From contig VWZP01002584.1 in the NCBI GenBank assembly GCA_013396995.1, forward strand, positions 719,784 through 783,783: a DNA stretch of 64,000 nucleotides, read 5' to 3'. The stretch is from Dicaeum eximium. Taxonomy: Eukaryota > Chordata > Aves > Passeriformes > Dicaeidae. Under the pieces are notes generated by a model. It was not told the DNA's origin. It saw only the letters and a list, made by a program, of their open reading frames with translations, and made no database searches. Below are positions 53,892-64,000 of this stretch, one piece after another. Position 1 is the first letter of the stretch, and every line of letters starts with the position of its first letter. A program made the translations under genes and the position numbers.

Positions 53892-54094
53892 CTCCATCTC
53901 TTCTTCTTCTTCCTCTTCTCCTTGTTCATAGGCTCCCAGTACCTGCATTTCTGCAACATTCCTTCGGGCTAGATTTGCTTGGTCTGCCCTCTGTCTGCCT
54001 CCTGACCCTCTTGACGACATGGAGCTGGAGGAGCTGGGATCTCTAGGATTATTTGATGTTGGAAACGTTGGTCTAGAATATGGCAGGATGTCCT
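53892..54094 (-). CDS. ROBO1: ROBO1 penultimate coding exon
   Basis: A 203-nt exon (2 nt completing a split Glu codon + 67 codons). The acceptor is ttttacag|AG and the donor GAG|gtaact. It encodes EDILPYSRPTFPTSNNPRDP, then a Ser-rich stretch, a Gly/Arg segment and NVAEMQVLGAYEQGE, followed by a run of seven Glu and Met-Glu. This matches the C-terminal tail of vertebrate ROBO1. The Glu run comes from repeated GAA/GAG codons and replaces a mixed acidic stretch (D, N, E) that I recall in mammals. Reading through the donor would add 18 residues and then a stop, but the donor is good and the phase-0 junction to the terminal exon restores the family C-terminus, so splicing is the better model. Confidence 0.95.
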
Positions 54095-55305
54095 CTGTAA
54101 AATTAAATGCATGCATTGTTATGTTTACAAGCCCAGAGAAACTGTGAACCTAAAATTTCTGCATGCAGTTGATTTACTTTTTATGATTCTCCGGAGGTTT
54201 AAAGTGATGCCTGACAAGAAATGAAATATGCTGCTTCATAGCAGCATTATAGATGCTTTCTCAAGGAGATTTATAGTCTTTACATGGTAACGTTCACTAC
54301 AGAAAAACTAATTCATGATTAGTGTCCATTTAATTTCAATTTAGGATCCCTGGTCTGTGTTCTACAGGAAAATGAAAAAAACCCCACCCCTTGTAGTAAA
54401 TATTCGATATGACAGAGTAGGAGGAAATGAGAATACACATATGATGCAAGGAACTCACTCCATCTAAATACTGGGCCCTGCATTTCTCAGGCTGAATTTG
54501 AGACACAATCAGTGTCCATGCTTCAATATTTCACCACCATCCTCTATGGTAGCATTCTAATAACTTTTCTTTACAGCAATCCATTGCAATCAAACTTTTA
54601 TTCATGTGCCCATTTAACCAACTTAATACCTAAACACCCCTGATGTGCTCTCTAAATGCCTGTAGGTAGAAAGGACCAGGCATTTGTATAAATCTGTGCT
54701 CTTGGTGAACTCTTGGCATGTTTTATTAATTAGTAAACCTACCACTTTTCCCATATAAGAGATTCCTTTGATCAGGTGTGGCTCATATAATGCCATGTGG
54801 GTTAGTATTTATAATTGATCCACAACTACTAGGGCTTTGTTACTCCTGAAACAGGACCAGGTATCATTCTGGCCCTTTCATCCTCTACACATTGGCAAAA
54901 TGGGTCAAGTGCTGATCCTTTGGTTGGAAAGTCAAGTTTCTGACTTACAGATCTACTGTCTGACTTCACTCTGTCTCCTTATAAACCGGATTATAATTAG
55001 ATAAATTAAATATAACTAGACTACAAGTGTGTGGTAGGAGCAGGAATACTGATCCTTACAACTCTTAAGGAACATTAGCTTTAATACCTGATGGGTCTAA
55101 GGGCAGCAAAACAGAAAAAGAATGTTTTGTAAGCTTGTAAAAAGCTTGGTTTACCCTAACAAGATCCTTCACAGCGTGACCCGTATTAACACCACAGCTA
55201 TGATAAATGGTGGCAACTCAGCAGCTCTAATTTCACACTGCCAGCCTGCCAAGTTCCCAGCCACCAGCACCCAGCACTGCAGCGAGCCCCAGCAGGCAGA
55301 ACGAC
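54095..55305 (-). other. ROBO1 intron (1211 bp)
   Basis: This intron separates the proline-rich exon from the penultimate exon. It is AT-rich single-copy-looking DNA with ordinary gtcgtt...ttttacag ends. I see no recognisable repeat and no further coding exon; phases on either side match without one. Confidence 0.85.
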
Positions 55306-55617
55306 CTTGGAGAAGATGACTTTTTGCTGGTGCTCCGTCTCGTTTTGGTGCTTTGCTGGCTCGCGCCTTGCCGTCGCCTTGCTGCTCCGGGGGCTCCCTG
55401 CGCTCCCCCGCGCCCGTCCGCGCGTCGGGGTGCGGCCGGCCCTCCGCCCCGTCCCTGCCCTTGTAGCTCGCTCCCTTCCTGTCCGCAGACCTGTCCGTCC
55501 TCGCCTCCATGGAGGCCAGCTTGGGCAGCAGCACCGGCCGCACCTCCAGCTGCGACTTGGACTGCGCCGCCGTCGGGGACTTTATGGCCGGAGGGGGCAC
55601 GGGAGGAGGGGGCAAGT
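55306..55617 (-). CDS. ROBO1: ROBO1 cytoplasmic-tail exon with proline-rich motif
   Basis: A 312-nt internal exon (2 + 103 codons + 1 nt). The acceptor is ctccgcag|AC and the donor is CAAG|gtcgtt, a weak donor because +3 is C. It opens with DLPPPPVPPPAIKSPTA, the proline-rich segment of ROBO1. In the family such motifs (conserved cytoplasmic motifs CC2/CC3) bind Ena/VASP EVH1 domains or srGAP SH3 domains; I believe this one is CC3. Next come the conserved blocks QLEVRPV, ARTDRS and RKGASYKG, then a diverged, Arg/Gly/Ala/Pro-rich stretch, ending AKSHLLQ. The exon is far richer in GC and CpG than its surroundings or the next exon, and the diverged half is where GC-rich codons (Gly, Ala, Arg, Pro) accumulate. 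The opposite-strand open frames here are shadows of this composition. Confidence 0.95.
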
Positions 55618-57411
55618 CTGCGGAGTTGAAAGAGAAGAGTAATTATGATGACATCGTGCACTAGTGAAATTAAGAAATAATATTTGACTTGAACTGAAGA
55701 AAAAGATGCTCTTGTTTACTTTCCGCCCTCCCTCTGCCCTCCTCTCTCCACCCCAAAAAGTACTATGTTACTGTTAAAACTGCTGATGGGTATTTTTCCA
55801 AAAGCTTGAGCTTTAAAAACACAAAGGACAACCTCTCCTTGCCTCTTCAAAACACAGTGTTTACTTAAAAATCATTATCAAAAACTGCAATAAACTTTAG
55901 GCACTTGGATATCAGTTGTGGATATCAACAAAGAGTTAAGGATAATAACATATCCTTCCTGACATTTGTAGTTGTTTGCTAAGTCCATTCAAGAATACAG
56001 CAGCTTGTGCTCCAATTGCTCAAGGGCTGCAGCACTAAAGCAAACGGGCTGGGATGTAAGAACCTGTATCAGATGCATTGCTGACATATGTAAGGATAAA
56101 CTATATGGATTATTGCACTCTTCTTTTAAAATAGCAGGGTAAAATAACACACATATCCTTGATGTCTGTGGGTATGCCATGAAATATTAAAATAAAATAA
56201 AAGCACAGTCAGTCAGTGAAGAAATAAGCTCTCAGGAAAAAAAAAAAAAAAAAGGAAGAAAAGACACACAAAGACTTCTGGATTTGTCTCTTTAAATTAG
56301 CACATCTTAAGGAGTTCTAAAATTCTGAACATTTTAAAACACTATTTATAAAGCACACACATAATTTACTTAATTATATTTTTCTATTCTTGCATTAGGA
56401 CATAAAACTAGAATATGTAAAATGTTCATCAGGACACAACAGTGCTCTGTGGAATATTAATGTGAAGAAAAAAATAAAGGAGTCAAGCAAGGAAGTGGCA
56501 ATACAAAAGCAGTTCACAATAAAGCTATAGGCACAATTTACATGGATATAAGAGAACAATAGGTTTAAAAAAGTGAGATGAGGTTAATATTCTCAAATGA
56601 AATTGCTCGAAAAAAACCCCTTCACTACTAAAAATTTTAACTTCAGCATTTTGTAATAGTGTGCATTTCTACTTCCACAAAAATCAGGGAGCAGCTGTGT
56701 TTTTCAAACACCATCACTATATATACGGCTAATTCTAAGTCTATTAAACAGAATGTTTGAACTTAAATTTACCTAAATTGGGCCAAAAATAAAGGTAGCA
56801 CTCCTGAGTAAAAAAAACTAGGTATCTGATATATACATATCAGTTCAGATATGGCAGATGCCAGACATTTTTGAGAGGTTTTCCAGTGACACAAAGCATG
56901 AGTGACTTGATCTAGCCCTGTGGCAAGATGGAAGCAATGCAGAATTGTGCTCTGTGTAAACTTACTGGAAAACATCCACCACATTCACCTGGTGACATAT
57001 CTTGGAATTATCATCCAACTGTCTTAAACAAGACTGTAAATTTTATCAATTGGCTGGACTGGAATGATGAGGAAGAATGATGAGGAAGAAAGATGTCAAA
57101 AAGGTTCATAAGGTTGGACACCAGGGAAATGATATCCTGCTGCAGTAATTCCACTGTCTTGGTGAAAAAAAAACCCACAACAAATAAACAAAGCAGACAA
57201 ACAAAAAATCCCATAAGGGTAGTTTGTTTGTTGAATTTTAGCAGTTTTAGAGAGCAATTAAAAGTAAACAATTAACGATTAAGACCTAAATTTGAGTATC
57301 TACTTAACACTCACTATTTGCAGGTATCTTTTCAGAAAAAGGACGGCCATTTTCAAAGCCTAAAAAAGGCATAATGTAAGCCTGGATAAACTAAGGGGAT
57401 GAATCAAAATG

Positions 57412-57515
57412 AAGAAGAGGTTTAGACTGGATATAAGGAAATGGTTCTTCACCCAGAGAGTGGGAAGGCACTGGAATAGGCTCACAGGGAGGTAGTCACA
57501 GCACCAGGCATTGCA
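57412..57515 (+). mobile_element. CR1 LINE fragment, 3'-region, internal piece
   Basis: The sequence includes GGTTTAGACTGGATATAAGG, GTTCTTCACCCAGAGAGTGG, CACTGGAATAGGCTC and GGTAGTCACAGCACCAG in order. This is the conserved segment near the 3' end of chicken-repeat-1 LINEs. It lacks both the 5' part and the terminal short repeats, so it is truncated at both ends. It sits in the ROBO1 intron in antisense orientation to the gene. Confidence 0.75.
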
Positions 57516-57669
57516 ACATACTTGCCAAGAAAACACAGAATCAGTTATGTTGCATTCCTTTGTTATCTGTAACTGTTAAACGTGGTTTATTCTGTTCAGT
57601 ACACAGCCTCAGCAGTGAAAGTCTGTAATTCCAGCCATCAGAGCAGCACTCAGACTACCCCTTCTAAAA

Positions 57670-58243
57670 ATGTCTAAAAATGCTCTTTGGTGGCAGGTGA
57701 GGTCCTGCCACCAAAGAGCAAACCAAACTACTTTCACTGGGTTGCCCAGCCTTGCAAATGCAAATTTGGATTTCTGGATCACAAAGATCCACAGCCATGT
57801 GATCTTAAGATTCTGCTGCAGAAAGTGTTGTTCTGAAGAAGTGTATACCCTCTTACAAATCAGAAATCATGTGAAAACTCATGTGAAGTTTGCCTAAGAC
57901 CTCAGAGTTGTGTGTAATATGTCCCTTGAAAGCCCAGTGCATAAGACCATGTCAATCCAGACTAAAGGTTATTGATCACAATAAGCTATTCTTCCAAAGC
58001 AAGGCTGAAGATGGACCCCATCCCTCACAGAACACTGTGAGCAATTCCAGAACTTGGACAAGTTTTAAAAATAAGACAAACTCCAAATTAGCCTGTGGAG
58101 AGTGCAACAATTCTTTCCTTCTTGAGGAAAACTTTCTTCTCACAGTATGTCTTCCCTCAGAAGAGGACACTGATTCAGAAGTGGATGAAGGTACTCAAAC
58201 TCAGAAGTGTTGGCTTCTGGAACCACAGATACTTTTCTTTTAA
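57670..58243 (+). pseudogene. Possible zinc-finger-like relic with a frame change
   Basis: Two adjacent open frames, 57670-57897 and 57890-58243, look like one ancestral reading frame broken by a +1 shift near 57890. The first holds CRKCCSEEVYTLLQ, then NHVKTH, a Cys-x2-Cys ... His-x3-His spacing like a C2H2 finger. The second holds CVICPLKAQC and later CGECNNSFLLEENFLL, also finger-like Cys pairs followed by an acidic DTDSEVDEGTQTQK tail. I do not recognise the parent gene. It could be a decayed single-exon retrocopy of a zinc-finger gene, or chance. It lies antisense to ROBO1 inside its intron, between a CR1 fragment and an ERVL LTR. Confidence 0.3.
57681..57720. repeat. Perfect 17-bp inverted repeat, 6-nt loop
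   Basis: TGCTCTTTGGTGGCAGG at 57681-57697 is followed after TGAGGT by its exact reverse complement at 57704-57720. There are no mismatches. It would form a tight hairpin in single-stranded DNA or in RNA from either strand. Confidence 0.95.
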
Positions 58244-58308
58244 CACACTCTGGTCGGACTTGTCCTTATCTCAACCCTTTGGGGTGTGTGTTGGGCACCA
58301 AAAAGGAC

Positions 58309-58600
58309 TGTCATGGTTTTGGGCCCAGCTGGAGAGGAAATTCCTCTCAGCCACTCACTCAACCTTCCACCTCTCTTTTCTCACCCCAGTGGAAGGGGGA
58401 GGAGAATCAAGGTAGACGTTGTATGTTGAGCTAAGAACAGTTTAATAATTGAAAATAAAAGTAAAATGATATGATAATAAACAATAATATTAATGATAAC
58501 ATAGCCAACATCAGCCTTTTCAGCCACCCTTGGAGCCAGTGTCCAGCAGATGTGGAATAGCTGAACAAATTCTGAAGGGAAGGAACATTCCTGTAGCCTG
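58309..58600 (-). mobile_element. ERVL-type LTR fragment (R-U5 end)
   Basis: Read on the minus strand the block ends ...GGGCCCAAAACCATGACA at 58309, the characteristic 3' terminus of a common avian ERVL LTR group. Upstream of it are a C-rich stretch, an AGCTCAAC motif and an ATTAAA polyadenylation hexamer (58441-58446) in the usual order for that group. The U3 side fades into simple AT-rich sequence near 58460-58500 and its edge is not clear, so the upper coordinate is approximate. It is in the ROBO1 intron and in the same orientation as the gene. Confidence 0.6.
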
Positions 58601-59483
58601 TTAAATACAGCTTGGAACAAACTACTTTGCTCAAGAATCCTATCCAGCTACACAGGACAATGAACAAAGTGCTGTTGAATCTTGAATATGGAAAGGGAAG
58701 ATGCATTGATATAAAAAGTTTCATAATCTGGCAGCAGCTCTATGGTACATTAATAACTAAAGAAAAGTGATATTTGCTTTCAAGAATATTTTTGCAACCT
58801 GCAGGGAAACTATAAAAATCTTCATTATAACACAGTACTTCTGACTGAGAAGATTCCTTAACAGAGAGGAAAAAAAAATCAGTTTCAGAGGTCAACACTG
58901 TTACACCCCTGTGGTATTTATTTTAACAGCTCAGATCACAGAGAAAATCCAGATTCAATCTGCCTCATCGAGTACAAACTGGCACACTTCTTATTAAAAG
59001 CAAAATGGAAGCTTCCATTGTAAGGAATAAAAAATAAATCACAAAGCAACATCAAACCAATAGAAAGAACTCAGAAGTATTTGTTAAAGGTCAGCTGTGC
59101 TCACATGTTTCATTCATGTCTACGTATTACTGTTATCCTGCCTCCCATGTAACTCAAACAATTAATGGTGGCATTTTGTAGCTCAGCCTACAGGAGAAAT
59201 CTTCCAGAGGAGTCTTTTGAAAGAAGAGATGATAATTTTCTAAATGAGAACTCACACAGGAACCATGGCGTAAGCTAAACAGCATTGAGGAAAAATAATC
59301 TGCTGAATTAGTTTAACACTAAAGTGGAGAAACCACAAAAAAGCAGAAAAAACTGAACTGTAAGCAGTGAACAATGAGGCTTCATTAGGCAACTCTCCCT
59401 TTTAAACTCTATCAAGCTGCAGATTTTTCACTCATACCTCGAAGAAAACAGCAGAGTTATAGATTTGATGCAATACTGAAGAA

Positions 59484-59624
59484 GACCCCTGGAAGTGTTC
59501 AAGGCAAGGCTGGATGGGGCCCTGAGCAACCTGGTCTAGGTAAGGTGTCCCTGGCCACAGCAGGGGGGTTAGAACCAGATAACCTTTGAGGTTCCTTCCA
59601 ACCTAGGCCATTCTATCATTCTCT
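59484..59624 (+). mobile_element. CR1 LINE fragment, 3' terminal piece
   Basis: The segment begins CCTGGAAGTGTTCAAGGC and ends with CCTTCCAACCTAGG followed by CATTCTATCATTCT. These are the hallmark last ~140 bp of a CR1 LINE and its short terminal repeats. It is a 5'-truncated copy, as usual for CR1, antisense to ROBO1. Divergence from the consensus suggests an old insertion. Confidence 0.8.
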
Positions 59625-61237
59625 AAAATGCAAAGTGAATTTCTAGCCTATTCCACGTTCATGCTGGTATGCAAAACTCAGGATTGTTCCTGACTTGAAA
59701 AAAAACCTTAGACAGCATTTAAGATTTCCAGACACATCATAATCTGAGCTATTATTCATGTACTGAAGTTATTTTCATGCTTTGTCTCTCAAGAAACATG
59801 GCTCACACTGTACACAATAATTGAATGAACAAATTAATACAGCAAAACCCAATGTAATGTATAAAAGCTGTGGCCTGTTGCCTTTTTTTTTCTTTTATGT
59901 ACATTTGCATAATTATCAAAACAATTTTCACTCCGCAAAACCTCCCTCAAGTAAAAAATTCGGTATTTACAAAATATCTCATAATGCACTCAGAAGTAAG
60001 GACTGAGAAGTGGGCAAGCATCTGAAAATTATTATAATTCAGTAACAAGCTGATTTTTAGCAGAATAAAAAATGCATCCCTACTTATTCAAGGAATATTT
60101 GGCAGTATAATGTTCAACTGCCTTTTGTGAGAAATTCAGCTGCCCTGACATCATGTCGTTGGTAACACAGCTAAATAACTCAGTTACAGTCTCAGCCAGT
60201 TAGTTGCAAAACTGTTCAGTATTTTTTCTCACTCAGAGATTAAAAAAGAATCAGGATTTAAAATCTCATGTGAACTGTGAAAGGCACAATTTCTATTGAA
60301 AGACCTACTGAATCAGAACAATGGCAAAGTACTTTTATCCTTTTTATTTAAATGCTTACAATTCTAGGGTTTTTAACAACTGATAAATCAATTTGAGACT
60401 GTTCAGAAGAGTGTCTCCTATATATATTTTTAGAAAAGACAAACATTCTTTTAAAGTTTGGCTTTCTAATTTAAATATGTAAGTAGGTCAGTCAGGGTTG
60501 AGAAGGAGGGTACATCTGCTAGTTGGTTCTTGTAATGCATTCTTAGTAAACTCTCCTAAAAGGCTAGATGAAGAGCAATTAAAAATTCATACATTTTAAT
60601 CCTTACCACCTACTGAGCAAAGATTTTTAGCAACAAAGATGAAGAACATTTCACTGCCTGGATGACTGTCAAGGAACAAAACAAGTGAGCTGAAATCCCA
60701 TCCCACATAAAGTAGCAACTGGCTTGAACTAATGCTCACAGAACATACAAAATTGGACAATGCAGAATAAATCAGAGAGCACTCATATTTAAAAATAGGT
60801 AGTAGTAGGCCTTTTATTGCTACATTAGTAACAAACACACCTTCAGAAAGACCAACCTCTTTCACAGATTTGTCTGTATGAAGAAAAAAAAATAGAGAAT
60901 TTTTAAAGACTTATATATATTGCTGTTGATAATACTCCTGGCATTTTCAACTATTCATGAAAATCTTTAATTCATTTATATATCCTTCCTGTCAACTAAT
61001 AATTGAAATTCTTCATTACATTTCACAGAAATATTAGCAAGTACTAATTGAGGTAATTTGGGAACAGTAGAAAATTCTTTATATGCAATTCTTTAAAATT
61101 CCATTTTAGAGGCTGAGAAAGTAATGAAGGAATGCCTTTTTCTCGTTTTAGTATTTATTGAATGCTTCTGCTTTTTATTCCCCCACTATTACAAACACAT
61201 ATATGTTCACTCATTATGAGGAAAAAAAAAGCAACTC

Positions 61238-61899
61238 TGTAACAGGCACTCTGCAGTGGTTTTGTGGGTACCACCATAGGCAGGGAACCCCCCAGGGCCC
61301 TTCTGGGGGTAATTCCCTTGTGAGTTCTTGAGCAAGGTGTGAGACACAGGCACGACTCGAGGTTTTCTGTCTTCAGACTCTGGTTTATTCTTATCTTATC
61401 TTATGGTTGTCTGAGGACCAGACTTAACATACAAGAAGCAGGGTACAAGAGGAGCAAAATGGCCTCGAGAATCTCAAACCAAGGCCTTTTAAAGATATAA
61501 TATCCAATTGTCTCTTCACACGTATATTGTTTTTACTTTATTACCAATAACTTCTTCTAATCTACATACGTAGCATCCATGTCACTATTATTCTAAACCA
61601 ATAACTATCTGCCACCTACACTAAAGAACATGGAGTGGAAGAAGAAGAAGATGAAACCACACCCAAAATCTCCATTTTGGGTCCCTTTCATTCTCATATT
61701 AAATCCTAAAAATCCTAAACCTTTTGTCTAATAATCACTATTACTATCACTGTTATCTATTTCACACTTTATGTTCTAACTCATCCCAAAGCCTTGGCAG
61801 CCTTTGACAGGGATGAAGGTTAAAAGCAGTGCTCTGCTGAGGGCCAGAACCTTCCAAAACAGGCAGGGACACACTCTCTGTGTCCTGAATTCCCACACA
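61238..61899 (-). mobile_element. Solo LTR of an endogenous retrovirus, antisense to + strand
   Basis: On the minus strand this block starts TGTGTGGGAATTC and ends GCCTGTTACA, the TG...CA ends of an LTR. It carries promoter-like TTTAAA sequence near 61488-61493, then about 100 nt further on an AATAAA polyadenylation signal (61384-61389), followed by a U5-like tail. That U3-R-U5 order and the 662-bp size fit a solo LTR of an avian ERV. I cannot identify a clean target-site duplication: the flanks are gcaactc and ctcctt, and the exact 5' end could be 2-3 nt inside. No internal gag/pol/env sequence adjoins it. It lies in the ROBO1 intron in the same orientation as ROBO1. Confidence 0.7.
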
Positions 61900-63174
61900 C
61901 TCCTTTATTAAAAAAAAGATAAATAACAGTCATCAAGACAGTATAAACCTAAGCATATTTCAGAAAGGTCAATTGTGCTTAAATGTTTCATTCATGCATC
62001 CATATCACTTTTCTCCACCTAAGGAAAACAATTACAACATGTTACTTTATAGCTAATTCTAAAGGGTCCCAATATACTAGATGAGGCTATTAAAGTGAAT
62101 GGTTAGAATCTACAATAAGGTTCCAAATATGCTTATGCAAATAGACTGAGAGGAAAAAATAATAATTAAAAAAATATCAAAACCAAACAAGTCCTTCAAC
62201 CTTTGAACTGGATTTTATTAGATCTGCAGGAATTAAAGCCATAATTTCCTATTCCCTGAATGACCACACTGTATTGCACTATAAAGAGGTTAGTGAAAAT
62301 TCTTACCTAATTAGAAAATATGCTGAAGTAGGCAGGTGCTACATAACACAAAACAAATATTGATCACAACTGTCAAATCTATATTGCAATATCTAATGAC
62401 GATGGCTCTATGATTTAACTCTGCATAACTACTTTCACAAAAACCTGTCATCAAATACAGGCCCATCTCTTATTTATCCCTGTGTTAGAAGCAAATGGCC
62501 ACATAAAACACCTTTATTTATTTATTTCTGACGTCCTGGCCATTGTGTTTGTATTGAGGCTTGATGCTCTGCCAATTATTCAGTTAAGAGCATTCTCTTC
62601 AAGAGAATAAAAGCTGATAAAATGTCAATAAAATCCTGTGAAATGCCATTACAAGAGTCTCATAAAGGTAACGTTTCTGGTACAGTTTTGGGATTTACAC
62701 CTTGTGTTGTCCTTTCATAGAAGCAAACATGCACAAAAGCACTGTAATAACCTCTTGAAATCAGATAATATTCCAACAGCTCGGTTTTGCTGACAGAAGG
62801 GGCCTGGGCACAAGCCAAGAGGCCCAGGTGCACCATGTCATGCCAGCATTTAACGCAGCCTAATATCAGATAGATGCTACTGAGAGAAAATACTCGGAAT
62901 AAAGTACAGATAATAGCACGGACAACCACTCATTGCTAAATTACTTCTGCTCATCGTGCTTTGAGCTTTGTATTAAATTTTTCCGTCAAGTGGCAGGAAT
63001 CACAGGGAGAAGTGGTTCAAAACTCCCTTCTTGTAACCCTGGATAAGGATCTATAATATTAGCCTTTCATATGATAATGGCAAATGATGCCCCTCTTTGA
63101 AAAATTTCAGGCTGGTAATGAAAGTCCTAATCAGATTGTTGTTGCAGAGAAGCAGGAGGTGGGGAACACTGTCC

Positions 63175-63212
63175 TTCTTTCCTTTTCCCTTCCCTCCCCT
63201 CCCCTTCCCCCA
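63175..63212. repeat. Polypyrimidine tract in ROBO1 intron
   Basis: An uninterrupted C/T run of nearly 40 nt (TTTCCTTTTCCCTTCCCTCC and on). On the ROBO1-sense strand it is polypurine. Confidence 0.9.
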
Positions 63213-63962
63213 CATCTCCCTCCTGTTAGCAAATTCAGCAAACTTGACAAGATGGGTTAAGTCTTGGGGAATTTATCTTACATGAATTTCCAACAAAGTC
63301 CACGGATTGTTTTATACAACTGGAAGGCAGTGCTTTAATAAAAGCTGCACCACCTGAGGCATTTTCATTAAAGGCTCTCTCTAGACAACATCACAATGTT
63401 TGCATTATCATCCTGCACCCCCAAGAGAATACAAGCACTACCTTTTCAGCAAGAGTTGATATTGTGTGTGAAGGCACGAGAGATGATTAGATTTTGCTTT
63501 CTCTCACAAAGTAACCGCTTGCAACAATGCTGTGGTCAGGATTACAATTCACTGAATTTGCGTTGTCCACCATTTGAATGGTGATTTTTTTTTTTCAGGA
63601 AAAGACACATTCTGAAGGTTTTAATAGTCAGTCACGTGAATGAAGATTTTAATCCTAACCACACATTATTCTCAATTTCTGCACTATTTAAGCTATCTGG
63701 GCTCTTAACTAATGACGGTAATTAGCCGATTAGGACACTACAGAAAACAGGTGCAAGGCTCTGGAGTGGAAGCATCAATGTACAGTATTAAGGAACTCTG
63801 GCATTTAAAATGATTAAACTGCTCAGCATGTTTAGCAACAGGAAACACAAATCACTGGATTCTGAAACACAGCGTTATCTCTGTGGAAAAATTTCGCGCG
63901 CACGCACTGAATGCACATTTAGAAAGGTTCACTGAGGCTTTCACCCGTTTCAGTGGACTCAC

Positions 63963-64000
63963 CATCTGTGTAGACTTCTCTGCGCAGATGTCCTGGCTGG
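63963..64000 (-). CDS. ROBO1: ROBO1 coding exon, 3' part only (cut by window edge)
   Basis: This is the 3' end of an internal ROBO1 exon whose 5' part lies beyond the window. Read on the minus strand it encodes QPGHLRREVYTD and then leaves one base (G) of a split codon. The donor is ATG|gtgagt, a strong consensus site. The G joins AC at the start of the next exon (55617) to make Asp, giving YTD-DLPPPP, the order I recall for vertebrate ROBO1. ROBO1 is a single-pass axon-guidance receptor for Slit ligands; this segment belongs to its intracellular tail just before a proline-rich motif. The exon is only 38 nt in this window, but phase and sequence continuity with the next exon make the call secure. 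The following intron is 8345 bp. Confidence 0.9.

Larger units (their letters stand above)
55618..63962 (-). other. ROBO1 intron (8345 bp), repeat-bearing
   Basis: This large intron runs from the gtgagt donor at 63962 to the ctccgcag acceptor at 55618. It holds CR1 pieces (57412-57515, 59484-59624), an ERVL LTR end (from 58309), a solo LTR (about 61238-61899), a possible zinc-finger-like relic (57670-58243), a long A tract near 56238-56255 and a polypyrimidine tract at 63175-63212. Because the flanking exon phases fit directly, no extra coding exon is required inside it. Confidence 0.85.

Noticed and set aside
55307..55642. 111- and 101-codon + strand frames over the ROBO1 exon
   Set aside because: They are antisense shadows of the GC-rich ROBO1 exon, which has matching splice sites and family homology on the other strand.
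1..64000. tRNA, rRNA, snRNA, CRISPR arrays or operon-like gene clusters
   Set aside because: None seen; composition and structure are those of a vertebrate intergenic and intronic region.

Overview
The window is vertebrate nuclear DNA. It is AT-rich, has no bacterial-style gene packing, and contains CR1 LINE fragments, ERVL-type and other LTR retroelement pieces, and very old SINE-like remnants. It lacks L1 and Alu-type repeats. That repeat spectrum points to a bird; a songbird is my guess from the LTR types, not something I can prove here.

Only one protein-coding gene can be supported: the 3' end of ROBO1 (roundabout guidance receptor 1) on the minus strand. Four coding exons are visible, read from high to low coordinate: 63963-64000 (cut by the window edge), 55306-55617, 53892-54094, and a 15-nt terminal coding exon at 53270-53284. 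Splice sites and phases agree at every junction. Together they encode the last 188 residues of the receptor's cytoplasmic tail, including the proline-rich LPPPPVPPP segment and a C-terminus ending ETES. The three introns are 8345, 1211 and 607 bp. The 3' untranslated region follows below 53270, but its end cannot be fixed by eye.

The large intron (55618-63962) holds two CR1 fragments, an ERVL LTR end, a nearly complete solo LTR and a possible zinc-finger-like relic carrying a perfect 17-bp hairpin. Both LTRs lie in the same orientation as ROBO1, so their polyadenylation signals face the host transcript.

The remaining ~51 kb (1 to about 51600) is gene-poor DNA downstream of ROBO1. I see no credible coding gene, tRNA, rRNA or CRISPR there. 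It holds simple repeats, an ERVL 3'-end fragment at 2.7-3.4 kb, a recent 77-bp tandem duplication at 11.3 kb, ancient SINE-like remnants at 19.6-20.3 kb, a CR1 reverse transcriptase relic at 44.4 kb, several short perfect inverted repeats, GC-richer patches at 17.2-17.7 and 24.7-25.4 kb, and AT-rich blocks that could be conserved regulatory elements. The open reading frames in this part are short, overlap on both strands and match nothing I recognise.

I found no previously undescribed multi-gene system. The most useful results are the exact ROBO1 3' gene structure with its tiny last exon, the exon-specific GC spike, the sense-oriented intronic LTRs, and the set of short-loop perfect inverted repeats.
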